Both the position numbers and the translations under genes were made by a program. A stretch of DNA of 55,029 nucleotides. It comes from a virus. Shown here piece by piece: positions 25,058-33,117 of this stretch. The stretch's first letter is position 1. Each line of letters opens with the position of its first letter. The notes below the pieces were generated by a model. The model did no database searches. It was not told the origin of the DNA and worked only from the letters and a program-made list of their open reading frames with translations. Location: IMG/VR virus record IMGVR_UViG_3300042569_001733, positions 1 through 55,029 of that record. The stretch is one strand, 5' to 3'.

Positions 25058-25257
25058 TTATCTTCTACCTTCGTACGAATAGTAATGATTCCTGTAAGTA
25101 TCTTACCGTTGTCAAGTTTATCCTTGATCTGCAACTCCGAGTCCATAGGCAGGGTTGCGTTTTCGTCACCACAAAAATCCTGCCAACGCTGCTTAGCACC
25201 TTCCATAATCTCAGTCAAGGTAGAACCTGTAATAAAAAATTCAACTGTAGATCTCAT
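25054..25257 (-). CDS. Small hypothetical protein
   Basis: 67 residues starting ATG 25257, with its stop overlapping the next start (ATGA). Looks like one compact α/β domain (VEFFITGSTLTEIMEGAKQRW ... LTGIITIRTK). Not recognised. Translation is coupled at both ends, so it belongs to the nucleotide/DNA operon. Confidence 0.6.
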   Translation of the reverse strand: MRSTVEFFITGSTLTEIMEGAKQRWQDFCGDENATLPMDSELQIKDKLDNGKILTGIITIRTKVEDK

Positions 25258-25676
25258 TATTGAACTCTCTTCTGAAGTTGATGAGGTGAATAGTGAGCTC
25301 CATCAAGGATAGGTTCCTTATCGTCGTTAGACTTAAAGATGATGTCGCCGTAGCGAATTCCTACAACCTTACCTCTGCGTCCGTTGTGCATAGAACCTGT
25401 AGACCCTTGATACGCATCAAGCTTTACGCGTACCTGATCTCCTACGGTAATTGCTCCCGGTTGCGCATCAATCCATACCTCGTTGGCAACCTCAGGGGTT
25501 ACCGCGTGACCAAGCGCTAGCTTGTTAAATAACACAAGTACTTCTTTTTGCTGAGGATCAGATAATTTTAGAGGCTCCCATGCAGCAAGAAGTTTTAGCA
25601 GCGCATTTCCCACGCCAACCTTAACCTTTGCCTCCTGCATCTGTTGTTTAATCCATTGCTCGTTGATCTCAGGCAT
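25257..25676 (-). CDS. Hypothetical protein with SH3-like C-terminus
   Basis: 139 residues from ATG 25676, chosen because GGAGG lies exactly 9 bases upstream; the in-frame ATG at 25685 abuts the GGAGG. A helical N-terminal half (WIKQQMQEAKVKVGVGNALLKLLAAW) is followed by a β-barrel-like region with GDQVRVKLDAYQGSTG, GRRGKVVGIRYGDIIF and YSPHQLQK, typical of SH3/KOW-like folds. Function unknown. Confidence 0.65.
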   Translation of the reverse strand: MPEINEQWIKQQMQEAKVKVGVGNALLKLLAAWEPLKLSDPQQKEVLVLFNKLALGHAVTPEVANEVWIDAQPGAITVGDQVRVKLDAYQGSTGSMHNGRRGKVVGIRYGDIIFKSNDDKEPILDGAHYSPHQLQKRVQ

Positions 25677-26154
25677 CGTGTCCATCCTCCTTTGGTAAAC
25701 ATTTTGAGCACATTTCTGGGCTCGCGCCACGACCTACGTCGTCAATTGCGCGCTGGCATAGAGCACACTTTACTCCAATGTCCTTAACCTTGTAGCCGTC
25801 TAGCTGACGTTGCTTGTTACGTTCCATCTTTTCAAGATAGAACTTATCGAGCATCTCGTCTGTTCCACCTGCCGCAACGATAATGTTTGCGACAAAGTGC
25901 AAAACGTCAACAGCTTCCTTAATTACTTCTTCTCTGTCCGCATAAGGAGCGTCGTGTTGCCAAGGCTTCCATGAGATCGCTTGGCGCATCTCTGCAAGTT
26001 CATCGTCTACCGCTAGCATATTCCAGCGTAGGTACTCTACAAACTTACGGATGTTCTGAGGCTTATCGCCTTCCATTTCTTCATAGTTAATAAAGTACAC
26101 ATCCTTTTGAAGATCACGTGTACGCTTTAACCAGCTATTGAACAAGATGGACAT
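25669..26154 (-). CDS. dUTPase-like all-alpha NTP pyrophosphatase with zinc tail
   Basis: 161 residues. DELAEMRQAISWKPWQ and EEVIKEAVDVLHFVANIIVAAGGTDEML carry the ExxxE and ExxD metal-binding helices of dimeric dUTPase/MazG-type NTP pyrophosphatases. A C-terminal CALC...CSKC pair suggests a zinc ribbon. Likely hydrolyses dUTP, or dCTP and dUTP as the T4 enzyme does, keeping unwanted pyrimidines out of phage DNA. Overlaps both neighbours. Confidence 0.8.
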   Translation of the reverse strand: MSILFNSWLKRTRDLQKDVYFINYEEMEGDKPQNIRKFVEYLRWNMLAVDDELAEMRQAISWKPWQHDAPYADREEVIKEAVDVLHFVANIIVAAGGTDEMLDKFYLEKMERNKQRQLDGYKVKDIGVKCALCQRAIDDVGRGASPEMCSKCLPKEDGHDA

Positions 26155-27181
26155 TAGTTTGCTCTTTTCTCGTGAATAGGTCTAGTGCTTGTGATAAGTT
26201 GATTGCTGCGTCTCTACGTGTAGGTATATTTATAATGTATGAATCACGTTGATCCTTGGCAAGTTGAACACGCTCTTCCTGCGACATACTTTCAATACTA
26301 GATGCAAGATGCGTCCATGAAGAACCAATAAGCTGGCTTTCCTTCCAGTCTGTTGCAATAGGAGTTAGATTATTCATGCATTGTATATATCTGTAGCTCC
26401 ACCACGTACTAGAAGAATAAGGAGGAATAAGAGCTCCTAGACCAGAGGATATCTGCGTAGATACCTGCTCGTCTGTCCATGCCTTATTCCATTTCATAGG
26501 GACTGTCGGATGTGTAAGAGTTGACGTAGTAGACTTAACCCATTTAGTTGAGTAGTTTTCTACAACCCACTTGTCACGCCGCTCGATCTCAATCATGTCC
26601 TGAGTAGAAATTAAATATGAGTCTAAGTTGATTCCTACAAGCGAGTTGCCTGCACCTTCTGGTAAACAGTCTGCAACGTGTTTCATGTCGTCAGTCCACG
26701 GCAGTGCGGGGTACAAGGTAGTTGGCCATTTCTTATTTAGAAGATCGTCTATAACGTCTATAAGGTTTTGAAGCATGTTTGGCTGCGCTGCAGAGCTAAA
26801 TCCCTTGCGATACGAGTAGAAAGGCTTGGTAAGGTTGTCAGGCGTCTTACTCATAGCGCGTAGGCTCGCGGTAATCTTTGCAGGTTCCGGTGCATCAATA
26901 AATAGATGAAGCTTTGGAGAGTCTAATAAAACGTCAATAACACTCAATGCGCCGTAGACGTGGTTTGCACTTAGACTTGTTATAGGACTAATTCCAACAA
27001 GTACGGAGTCATATTGTTCAAGATCTTTTAAGTTCCAGGAGACCTCAGGATTTTCCTGTATAACCTCATGGCCTTGCTGTTCAAGAACTAGCTTCATTAC
27101 TCCCGCAAAAGATAACGAGCGCGAGTTAGCCTTCTCTGAAGCATGAGAAGCACTCATTCCTGTGATAAGAATTTTACTCAT
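26135..27181 (-). CDS. GT-B-like protein, paralog 2
   Basis: 348 residues, ATGA overlap with the paralog upstream. It begins MSKILITGMSA, with a Rossmann-like N-terminal half (LKDLEQYDSVLVGISPITSL). Its C-terminal half has LGALIPPYSSSTWWSYRYIQCMNNLTPIATDW, laid out like the nucleotide-sugar-binding half of GT-B glycosyltransferases. Similarity to the gene at 27178 (shared KxLITG start, SYD/QYDSV strand, PPY...WW...R motif) shows duplication. Function not proven; placement inside DNA metabolism suggests modified-DNA glycosylation as one option. Confidence 0.55.
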   Translation of the reverse strand: MSKILITGMSASHASEKANSRSLSFAGVMKLVLEQQGHEVIQENPEVSWNLKDLEQYDSVLVGISPITSLSANHVYGALSVIDVLLDSPKLHLFIDAPEPAKITASLRAMSKTPDNLTKPFYSYRKGFSSAAQPNMLQNLIDVIDDLLNKKWPTTLYPALPWTDDMKHVADCLPEGAGNSLVGINLDSYLISTQDMIEIERRDKWVVENYSTKWVKSTTSTLTHPTVPMKWNKAWTDEQVSTQISSGLGALIPPYSSSTWWSYRYIQCMNNLTPIATDWKESQLIGSSWTHLASSIESMSQEERVQLAKDQRDSYIINIPTRRDAAINLSQALDLFTRKEQTNVHLVQ

Positions 27182-28389
27182 ACAAGTGTACCGTCTGCCT
27201 TCAATGCACGGCCTTTATCCTCGGCAACCGCACGCTTAATGATACGGTCACAGTGTTCAACAAACGCGGTGTACTCTGGGATATAAGGCGCAAGAGCAGC
27301 GCGCTGAGCCATTGCAGTTGCGTGCAGCTCTGTATCCGACATCTTTTCAACGTCAGAGATCTTTAGCTTATACGCATCACCAAGTGGATCACCTTCGCCC
27401 TTATCAGTTACAAGGATAGAGCCAACGTGCGCTGCGTATAGGAAACGACTACGCCACCAGCCAGATCCAGCGTGTGGATACGGTGGAGAAAGAATCCCCC
27501 AGTGTCTATTGTAAAATTCAAGTACGTCTTGCTCTGTAGCAAATCTCTGTCCGCCAAGCTTCTTAATAAGCTTACGACTTCCTACGATCTCAACTTGCCA
27601 GTCTGGACTCTTTCTTTCAAGCCATGTATCGTGCGGCATAAGAGCTCCAAGAACCCATGCACGCTTTTTCTCCGTAGGAGGAAGCGCGGTAACAGGTTGT
27701 AGCGTTGGAATAACAGTTGACGTCGGGTCTAACGCCTCGATAGGTCCTACTGCATCTGGCATACGCTTGCGTACGATAGCTCTGTCACCGAAGGAATACA
27801 TAGGACAAACTGGAACCATACCTGCAAGCCAACGTTCTGCGATAAGATCTCGTGATGCCTCAACTAAACGTTTTTCATAAGGCTGTACGTTTTCGTCTGA
27901 GTCCATCATGTAGTAGCGTTCGATGTAGCACTTTTTTGCCGCCGCAGGGTTTGCTTCTTTGACTCGCTCGAGTGCTGCCTCGATATCTGCACGACTAAAG
28001 TAAGTTGCGCCTTCTTCACCGCGATGTTCAGTTCCTACAAGCAGATGCTTATACAGCATCTCTGGTTTACGAATTAAAGCACGAGCACCGTTGAACACGG
28101 TGTTAAACTGCCAGTCATCAAAGAATCCTACACAAGGTAATCCAGATGACAAAGTATAAAGTGCGCCCATTGCACCTTGACGCCCGTTAAGTGAGTTCAA
28201 CGGTGCAAGGTTTACCCATGCAACATCATAAGATGAAAGATCCTCACCCGGTGTGACCTTGCGCCAATCAACATCATGGCCAGCTTCACGCAATGCTTTT
28301 GCGATAGAAGCAGGCACGTCAATCTTTTGGATCGTACGCTTCTCTGTGTTAATTTGGAGCGCGGTAAATCCTGTAATTAGAACCTTCAT
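27178..28389 (-). CDS. GT-B-like protein, paralog 1
   Basis: 403 residues from ATG 28389 (AAAGG 8 bases upstream; a GTG two codons earlier is too close). The N-terminal Rossmann-like domain has MKVLITGFTALQ, GHDVDWRKV and DVAWVNLAPLNSL. The C-terminal domain has WVLGALMPHDTWLE and then LSPPYPHAGSGWWRSRFLYAAHVGSILVTD, the last resembling the GT-B PxxxEGFG...EAxxxGxxVxxSD region. A candidate nucleotide-sugar transferase acting on DNA bases or on a virion protein; alternatives remain open. Confidence 0.55.
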   Translation of the reverse strand: MKVLITGFTALQINTEKRTIQKIDVPASIAKALREAGHDVDWRKVTPGEDLSSYDVAWVNLAPLNSLNGRQGAMGALYTLSSGLPCVGFFDDWQFNTVFNGARALIRKPEMLYKHLLVGTEHRGEEGATYFSRADIEAALERVKEANPAAAKKCYIERYYMMDSDENVQPYEKRLVEASRDLIAERWLAGMVPVCPMYSFGDRAIVRKRMPDAVGPIEALDPTSTVIPTLQPVTALPPTEKKRAWVLGALMPHDTWLERKSPDWQVEIVGSRKLIKKLGGQRFATEQDVLEFYNRHWGILSPPYPHAGSGWWRSRFLYAAHVGSILVTDKGEGDPLGDAYKLKISDVEKMSDTELHATAMAQRAALAPYIPEYTAFVEHCDRIIKRAVAEDKGRALKADGTLV

Positions 28390-28418
28390 GCCCACTACCT
28401 TTCTAAGTAGATTTGGAG

Positions 28419-28452
28419 TATCACCTATTCACTGTACCAGGAATAGGTGATA
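28419..28452. repeat. 12-bp inverted repeat around a promoter-like box
   Basis: TATCACCTATTC and GAATAGGTGATA form perfect 12-bp arms around a 10-base centre. Reading leftward, the centre holds TGGTACAGT, an extended -10-like sequence 42 bases from the ATG at 28389. No T-run follows on either strand, so an operator or mRNA stem-loop fits better than a terminator. Confidence 0.5.
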
Positions 28453-28476
28453 AACCAGACTTACTTAGAGTGCTAT

Positions 28477-29028
28477 TTAGAACGGAGCAGAAGGTGGAGC
28501 TGCTGCAACTGCTGGCGCTGGTGCTTCTGCTACTGGAGCAGCGGCGGGCGCTGGAGCTGGTGCAGGTGCAGGCGCTGGTGCAGGCGCTGCAGCAGCAGCA
28601 GTTGTAGGAACTCCCGCTGCGGCTGTAGCTACGTAGTACATCTTAATTTCGTTCTTCTTTTGGCCCTGCCATGTGCGAGAGCCAACCTGTGCACGAAATG
28701 CGCGTCCCTTAGCAGCTTGCTCGATTGCAGCGTTAGAAGGACTTGTTGCAAAGAACTCACGGCCTAAACCGAGAGCTGCCATCTTGCGGAAAAACATACC
28801 AAGAGCAGCAGGTGACTCTGGAGTAACAACTAAGTTATCCCAAACAAGACGCTTATTGTGTGCGCCGCCCTGGACCTGTGCTTTAAGCGAGAACATAGTC
28901 TTGCCCGATTGTGAAACCTTTGCGACGATTTCTTGAACTACAAGATCGTAGTCACCGTCTGGTAGTGGTTCGAAACTGCCTACATCTCCGGCGTCTTTTA
29001 CAAGATCGCCCCAATTGAGTGAACTCAT
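28477..29028 (-). CDS. Single-stranded DNA-binding protein (DUF669-like)
   Basis: 183 residues; GGAG lies 8 bases before the ATG. The N-terminal ~135 residues (LPDGDYDLVVQEIVAKVSQSGKTMFSLKAQV, NLVVTPESPAALGMFFRKMAALGL) match the phage OB-fold SSB/DUF669 form. The rest is a low-complexity Ala-Pro tail ending in PSAPF, echoing the terminal Pro-Phe of bacterial SSB but without acidic residues. It lies 4 bases after the RecA-like gene, so both probably act together in replication and recombination. Confidence 0.8.
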   Translation of the reverse strand: MSSLNWGDLVKDAGDVGSFEPLPDGDYDLVVQEIVAKVSQSGKTMFSLKAQVQGGAHNKRLVWDNLVVTPESPAALGMFFRKMAALGLGREFFATSPSNAAIEQAAKGRAFRAQVGSRTWQGQKKNEIKMYYVATAAAGVPTTAAAAAPAPAPAPAPAPAPAAAPVAEAPAPAVAAAPPSAPF

Positions 29029-29032
29029 CTGG

Positions 29033-29809
29033 TTATTCTCCTGACTTAGTTGTTGGTGGTGTTACTGCTGGTGTACTTGGACCGAAAATCATGTCAAGCA
29101 TGCGTTCGATACCAAGGTTTTCTTGTTCAACGATCTTTCCAAGTCTACCTTGTACTCGCTCGCCTGCTTCGTATTCGTCTGTACGCTCTACGTACATACG
29201 ACGTGCCTTAAACGGTGATTGCAGTGGGTCCGGATTAGGAAACGTTTCTACTGTAATTGCGCCAAGGATGTCATAGAAGTATGGTGCTTGAATTGCAAGC
29301 TGACCCTGTAGATAAGGACGTGAACGTCCGTCTGCTCCAGGTCGTGCCATAGCAGTTAGTACAACAGCTTCTAACGGCTGTGTAGGGTGCATTGTAAGGT
29401 CACGTAGGTCACGCAATAGCGCACCCATGTGACGAAGCAACTCGCCCCATTGTTGCATCTTCATTTGTTCAGTACCTGCGATTGAATCCATGCACTTCAC
29501 TTGAAGTTCAGAGATGGAGTCAATGATAAGTGACTTGAACTGATGCTTTCCAGTTTGTAACCACTGGAATGTTTTGAGAACAACATCGTAGTCGCGAACG
29601 TTAACGACTACCGTATCCCAGGTGCCATCGGCAACTGGAGGTTCTTCTCGAATAGGGTCCCAGTACTTAACGGTGATAGGTAGGAATCGATGCCCACCCT
29701 CAACGTCAAGCATGAGACGCGGATATGGTGCGGTTACCGCGAAGGTTGATTTGCCAACCTTTGATTCGCCGTAAACCATGATAGTCAACGAACGTTGTAC
29801 GTCAGACAT
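29033..29809 (-). CDS. RecA-like/Sak4-type recombination ATPase
   Basis: 258 residues; ATG 29809 is preferred to GTG 29812 on spacing from AAAGGAAAC. Walker A is YGESKVGKST (~14-23); Walker B is SLIIDSISEL. The short RecA-core fold without a RecA C-terminal domain resembles phage Sak4 single-strand annealing ATPases, which work with an SSB encoded beside them, as here. The Pro/Thr-rich C-terminus may contact the SSB. Confidence 0.82.
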   Translation of the reverse strand: MSDVQRSLTIMVYGESKVGKSTFAVTAPYPRLMLDVEGGHRFLPITVKYWDPIREEPPVADGTWDTVVVNVRDYDVVLKTFQWLQTGKHQFKSLIIDSISELQVKCMDSIAGTEQMKMQQWGELLRHMGALLRDLRDLTMHPTQPLEAVVLTAMARPGADGRSRPYLQGQLAIQAPYFYDILGAITVETFPNPDPLQSPFKARRMYVERTDEYEAGERVQGRLGKIVEQENLGIERMLDMIFGPSTPAVTPPTTKSGE

Positions 29810-29848
29810 CACTGTTTCCTTTCATCTCTTTGTGTGTGTTTAACATTA

Positions 29849-30778
29849 TTAAGCGTTACCCTTCTTCTCTTCTGCGCCGTAGTAGGCGTATGGGTCAGAA
29901 GGTTGGAACGCGTCTTCAAGTGCAGCCTCAGCCGCGGACCCGTCATCAAACATCGGACATATAGAGAAGAATGAGCATTTCCACTTGCAATCGCGTGAAG
30001 GACTTGGGTACACGATAAATCTGTGATCTCCACCTTCATCAAGTGCCTTACGTGCATCCATCATGTTAGTTAAAACACCGTGGATACGTTGCCAAAATGA
30101 GCGCAAGGCAAAAACGTTATGACGAACTTCAATTTGTTCGTAGAAAGGCGGCTTTGCGTTTGCAGAGCGCTTAACCTTCTTTAACATAGTAAAGATTCCG
30201 CCTTCAGAGCGTTCGCCTTCTTTGTTCTGCGCAGTTTCTAACATCATGTATGTAAGAATCTGTTCATTCATGTGTGCCATCGCAGAGAAGTCAGTAAACG
30301 AACCTCCCACGGTCTTAAAGTCTCTAAACATACGCACTCCGTCAGCCTTACGACGTACACGCATATCAATCTTACCTTGTAGGATAACCTCGCCGTTAAG
30401 CAAAGGCATCTCGATGATCTCTTCAGTAGAAATCATCTCTAGTTCAGAGTCAATACCGTTTTCATCAACCCAATCAAGGTAACCTTCAAGCATGATGCGA
30501 CCAAGCTCAGCCTCAGAGTCTAGGTCGTACGTATCGCGGAATGAAGCCTCAAGAATTAACTTATCTTTCACGACAAGTTCAGAGTGAGCCTCAAGAAGTG
30601 GGATGCCTTTGCCGTAGTACATATCAAGCGCCTCGTGAACGCGAGAACCAAGTGCAAGTGCTCCTGTCATCTGTTGAGTTCTAGGTTGTAGGCGACGATA
30701 ATATGATAACCACCATCTCCTACGGCAATCTTTGAAGGTTTGGATTTCTGAGTTTGAGATTCTTACCGGCTGGGTCAT
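29849..30778 (-). CDS. PD-(D/E)XK exonuclease, Cas4/RecB-like with Fe-S cysteines
   Basis: 309 residues, ATGA overlap with the helicase. Nuclease core: GALALGSRVHEALD (helix with the conserved His), GKIDMRV (catalytic Asp) and MFRDFKTV (DxK). Cysteines at residue 18 (FKDCRRRWW) and in the C-terminal CKWKCSFFSIC give the four-Cys pattern of Cas4/AddB-type 4Fe-4S clusters. Likely 5'-3' or end-processing nuclease partnering the annealing ATPase and SSB. Confidence 0.85.
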   Translation of the reverse strand: MTQPVRISNSEIQTFKDCRRRWWLSYYRRLQPRTQQMTGALALGSRVHEALDMYYGKGIPLLEAHSELVVKDKLILEASFRDTYDLDSEAELGRIMLEGYLDWVDENGIDSELEMISTEEIIEMPLLNGEVILQGKIDMRVRRKADGVRMFRDFKTVGGSFTDFSAMAHMNEQILTYMMLETAQNKEGERSEGGIFTMLKKVKRSANAKPPFYEQIEVRHNVFALRSFWQRIHGVLTNMMDARKALDEGGDHRFIVYPSPSRDCKWKCSFFSICPMFDDGSAAEAALEDAFQPSDPYAYYGAEEKKGNA

Positions 30779-32577
30779 AGCTTTCCTGCCTTATCGTCTT
30801 TAAGTAGTGAGAGAAGCTTATCTTTATCTTTTACGATTTGTTCAAAATTATCAGCCTTAGTTGATAAAACTTGAATTACTCGTTCCTCGATAGAACCATC
30901 TGTAACATAGTCCGTGACGATAATTGAGTCGTGGATTTCAGATCCGATACGGTGAACACGGTCAAGTGCCTGCTTGTGATCTACAAGTGACCATGGACGC
31001 TGTAGCATTACTAAACGACGAGCCGCGGTAAGTGTAATGCCAACACCGCCAGCCTGCGCTGTAAAAAGTATCCACTTGATCTTGCCAGATTGGAAGTCGT
31101 CAACCGCCTGTTGACGTTCGTCCTCGTCCTGGGCACCAGTGATGAGACCATGTGGAATCTTAGCCTTAGTCATTTCTGCACTAAGTAAATCAATCAACTG
31201 ACGTGACACCGCGCATACCGCAACGGAGTCATCTCCAAAGTCGCCGTTTGAGATATCGTCCATAAGTGAATCAACCTTACAGGAAGGCTCGGCAAGAATT
31301 GCACGCATCTCTCCGGTATCTTCATTTACGTCCATAGTTGCGTATGAACTTGCAAACTGAAGTAAACGAATTGTCTGCGTTAATGCTGAAGGTGCGGTAA
31401 TTGCATCTCCGGATTCTAATTCTGCAATCATCGTGTCACGCATCTGGTCATAAGCTTTCTTTTGCTTAGTAGACATTTCAATATCGCGACGTTCAAACAT
31501 CATTTCAGGAAGCCAAGGCAATACCTTTGCCTTAAGCATACGACGCATGCGTGGATTTATAGTTGCGTAGAACTCTTGTTCCATGTGAGGCTTTACACCT
31601 AACACCATCATGCCGCCAAAGGCATTCAACATCACGTTAACCATGCGGTCAACCCAACGTGTCTTGCTTGGCCACTCTTCAGGCGATAACCAGTGAAGGA
31701 TTGACCATAGATCTAAAACGTTGTTTGCGATAGGTGTACCTGTTAAGGCAAAGCGAATATCCGCATCACCTGTTGCGGCCCATAAGGCACGTGATTGCTT
31801 AGATTTTGGCTCCTTAGAGCGGTGAATCTCGTCTGCGACTACAGACTTAAAGTCAATCATGTTAAGTTCTCGCTTGTGAACCTCGCAGCGATTTATAGTA
31901 ACCTTCTCGTCATGTCCGCCGCATTCTTGACACCGCGCGAGGGCAATAGAGCCGTAGGAAGAAAGTCTAGAATGAGAGCGCAAGGACTCCCAGTTAATAA
32001 CGTATACGTCAGCCTCTTCCTCGAAGACTTTACGGCGTTGAGTTGCTGAGCCTTTAATAACCTCTACGTCAACTCCAGGCCACCACATATCGAACTCGCG
32101 CTTCCAGTTCTTCTTTAACGTGTTAGGGCAAACGATTAAGGCAGGAAATACATCTTCCCCGTTATCCTGTAGTTGTTTTAATGCTCTAATTGCCTGCGCT
32201 GTCTTGCCTAAACCAGGTTCATCTGCTAATAATGCTCTACGGGCTACCGATAGGAATTTGACGCCTGCACGCTGATGCGGGAACAGGTCCTCGTTGCCCT
32301 CTTCCAGGGTTTCTAGGTCACGTAACGTGTTCGCCGGGGTAATACGTGTGGCTACCTCGTTGGAAGCCCAGGCGGTCAATCTAGGGCCAATTTGAAGGTC
32401 AGTTTTGAAGGTACTACGTAACGCCAAGCATGTCGCCCAACTTGTAGGCACGTTCCATACCTGAGTTCTTGCGTCCCACTTTGCTCCAGGAATACTTTTG
32501 CAAAGTTCCTTAAGACGCCACTCAGTATTGATAATTACGTGCTTGCCCGACTCGTCAAGCTCTACGTCAACTGGCAC
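30775..32577 (-). CDS. SNF2-family DNA helicase/translocase
   Basis: 600 residues from GTG 32577. N-terminal HARP-like segment (WDARTQVWNVP), then superfamily 2 motifs: ADEPGLGKTAQAI (I), VVADEIHRSK (II), ALTGTPIAN (III), QAGGVGITLTAA (V) and QALDRVHRIGS (VI). A zinc-ribbon insert (CQECGGH ... CEVH) lies between I and II. Resembles SMARCAL1-like annealing helicases of phages; probably remodels forks or recombination intermediates. Translation of the downstream nuclease is coupled. Confidence 0.9.
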   Translation of the reverse strand: MPVDVELDESGKHVIINTEWRLKELCKSIPGAKWDARTQVWNVPTSWATCLALRSTFKTDLQIGPRLTAWASNEVATRITPANTLRDLETLEEGNEDLFPHQRAGVKFLSVARRALLADEPGLGKTAQAIRALKQLQDNGEDVFPALIVCPNTLKKNWKREFDMWWPGVDVEVIKGSATQRRKVFEEEADVYVINWESLRSHSRLSSYGSIALARCQECGGHDEKVTINRCEVHKRELNMIDFKSVVADEIHRSKEPKSKQSRALWAATGDADIRFALTGTPIANNVLDLWSILHWLSPEEWPSKTRWVDRMVNVMLNAFGGMMVLGVKPHMEQEFYATINPRMRRMLKAKVLPWLPEMMFERRDIEMSTKQKKAYDQMRDTMIAELESGDAITAPSALTQTIRLLQFASSYATMDVNEDTGEMRAILAEPSCKVDSLMDDISNGDFGDDSVAVCAVSRQLIDLLSAEMTKAKIPHGLITGAQDEDERQQAVDDFQSGKIKWILFTAQAGGVGITLTAARRLVMLQRPWSLVDHKQALDRVHRIGSEIHDSIIVTDYVTDGSIEERVIQVLSTKADNFEQIVKDKDKLLSLLKDDKAGKL

Positions 32578-32608
32578 TGTTTGTCGTTCCTTTCGTCATT
32601 ATTTCGCT

Positions 32609-32617
32609 ATACTAACA
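32609..32617 (-). promoter_or_regulatory. Extended -10 promoter TGTTAGTAT
   Basis: Leftward TGT-TAGTAT, 31 bases before the helicase GTG and in an 87-bp gap. It shares the TGT-TAnnnT form of the promoters at 23097 and 38497. A nearby inverted repeat GCAGAA/TTCTGC (32625-32648) lies just upstream of it. Confidence 0.45.
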
Positions 32618-32664
32618 GGATTTTGCAGAAGTTGTTTATTGTTTCTGCTTAGTATCTACTTTAT

Positions 32665-33117
32665 TTATTGTAGGAGCCTTCTAGGGATCCAACCAAGCTT
32701 TACACACTGAAGAAGGGCATGTCGTATCGCATCAAGCGCGTGTCCTTCACCGCCCTTATGCCAGTATTCCAGCTTCTTAAGTTTGGGATTATCAAACATT
32801 GCCTTGGCGTCGGAAGGTGATTGGAAGATAACGTCATCTGCCTTTCTTCCTGCGTCCATAAGGCACTGCTTAAGAATACCAATCTGCTCAAGGCTGTAGG
32901 GAGCTTGCGTCTTTTTAGCAGTCTGAGCGTTAATGATAAAGCGCTCACAGACAACAGTCACATCAGGATACTCAATAAGAGTGTCACGGATAGGCTTAGC
33001 ATACTCTTCTTGTTGATACTCACCTGCCCAGATTAAGACTGGCTCCTGTCCTCTTTCAAACGAGAATAAAGTCATGCCTGTTGCCTTGCCTGGGTCTACC
33101 GATAAGATCATCTTCAC
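32665..33117 (-). CDS. RuvC-like Holliday junction resolvase
   Basis: 150 residues from GTG 33117 (TAGTG overlap with the polymerase stop; ATG at 33111 is an alternative). RNase H-fold motifs: LSVDPGKATGMTLF (first Asp), VVCERFII (Glu) and GHALDAIRHAL (Asp). These are the acidic residues expected of RuvC/YqgF-type resolvases. Likely resolves branched DNA before packaging. Confidence 0.8.
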   Translation of the reverse strand: MKMILSVDPGKATGMTLFSFERGQEPVLIWAGEYQQEEYAKPIRDTLIEYPDVTVVCERFIINAQTAKKTQAPYSLEQIGILKQCLMDAGRKADDVIFQSPSDAKAMFDNPKLKKLEYWHKGGEGHALDAIRHALLQCVKLGWIPRRLLQ

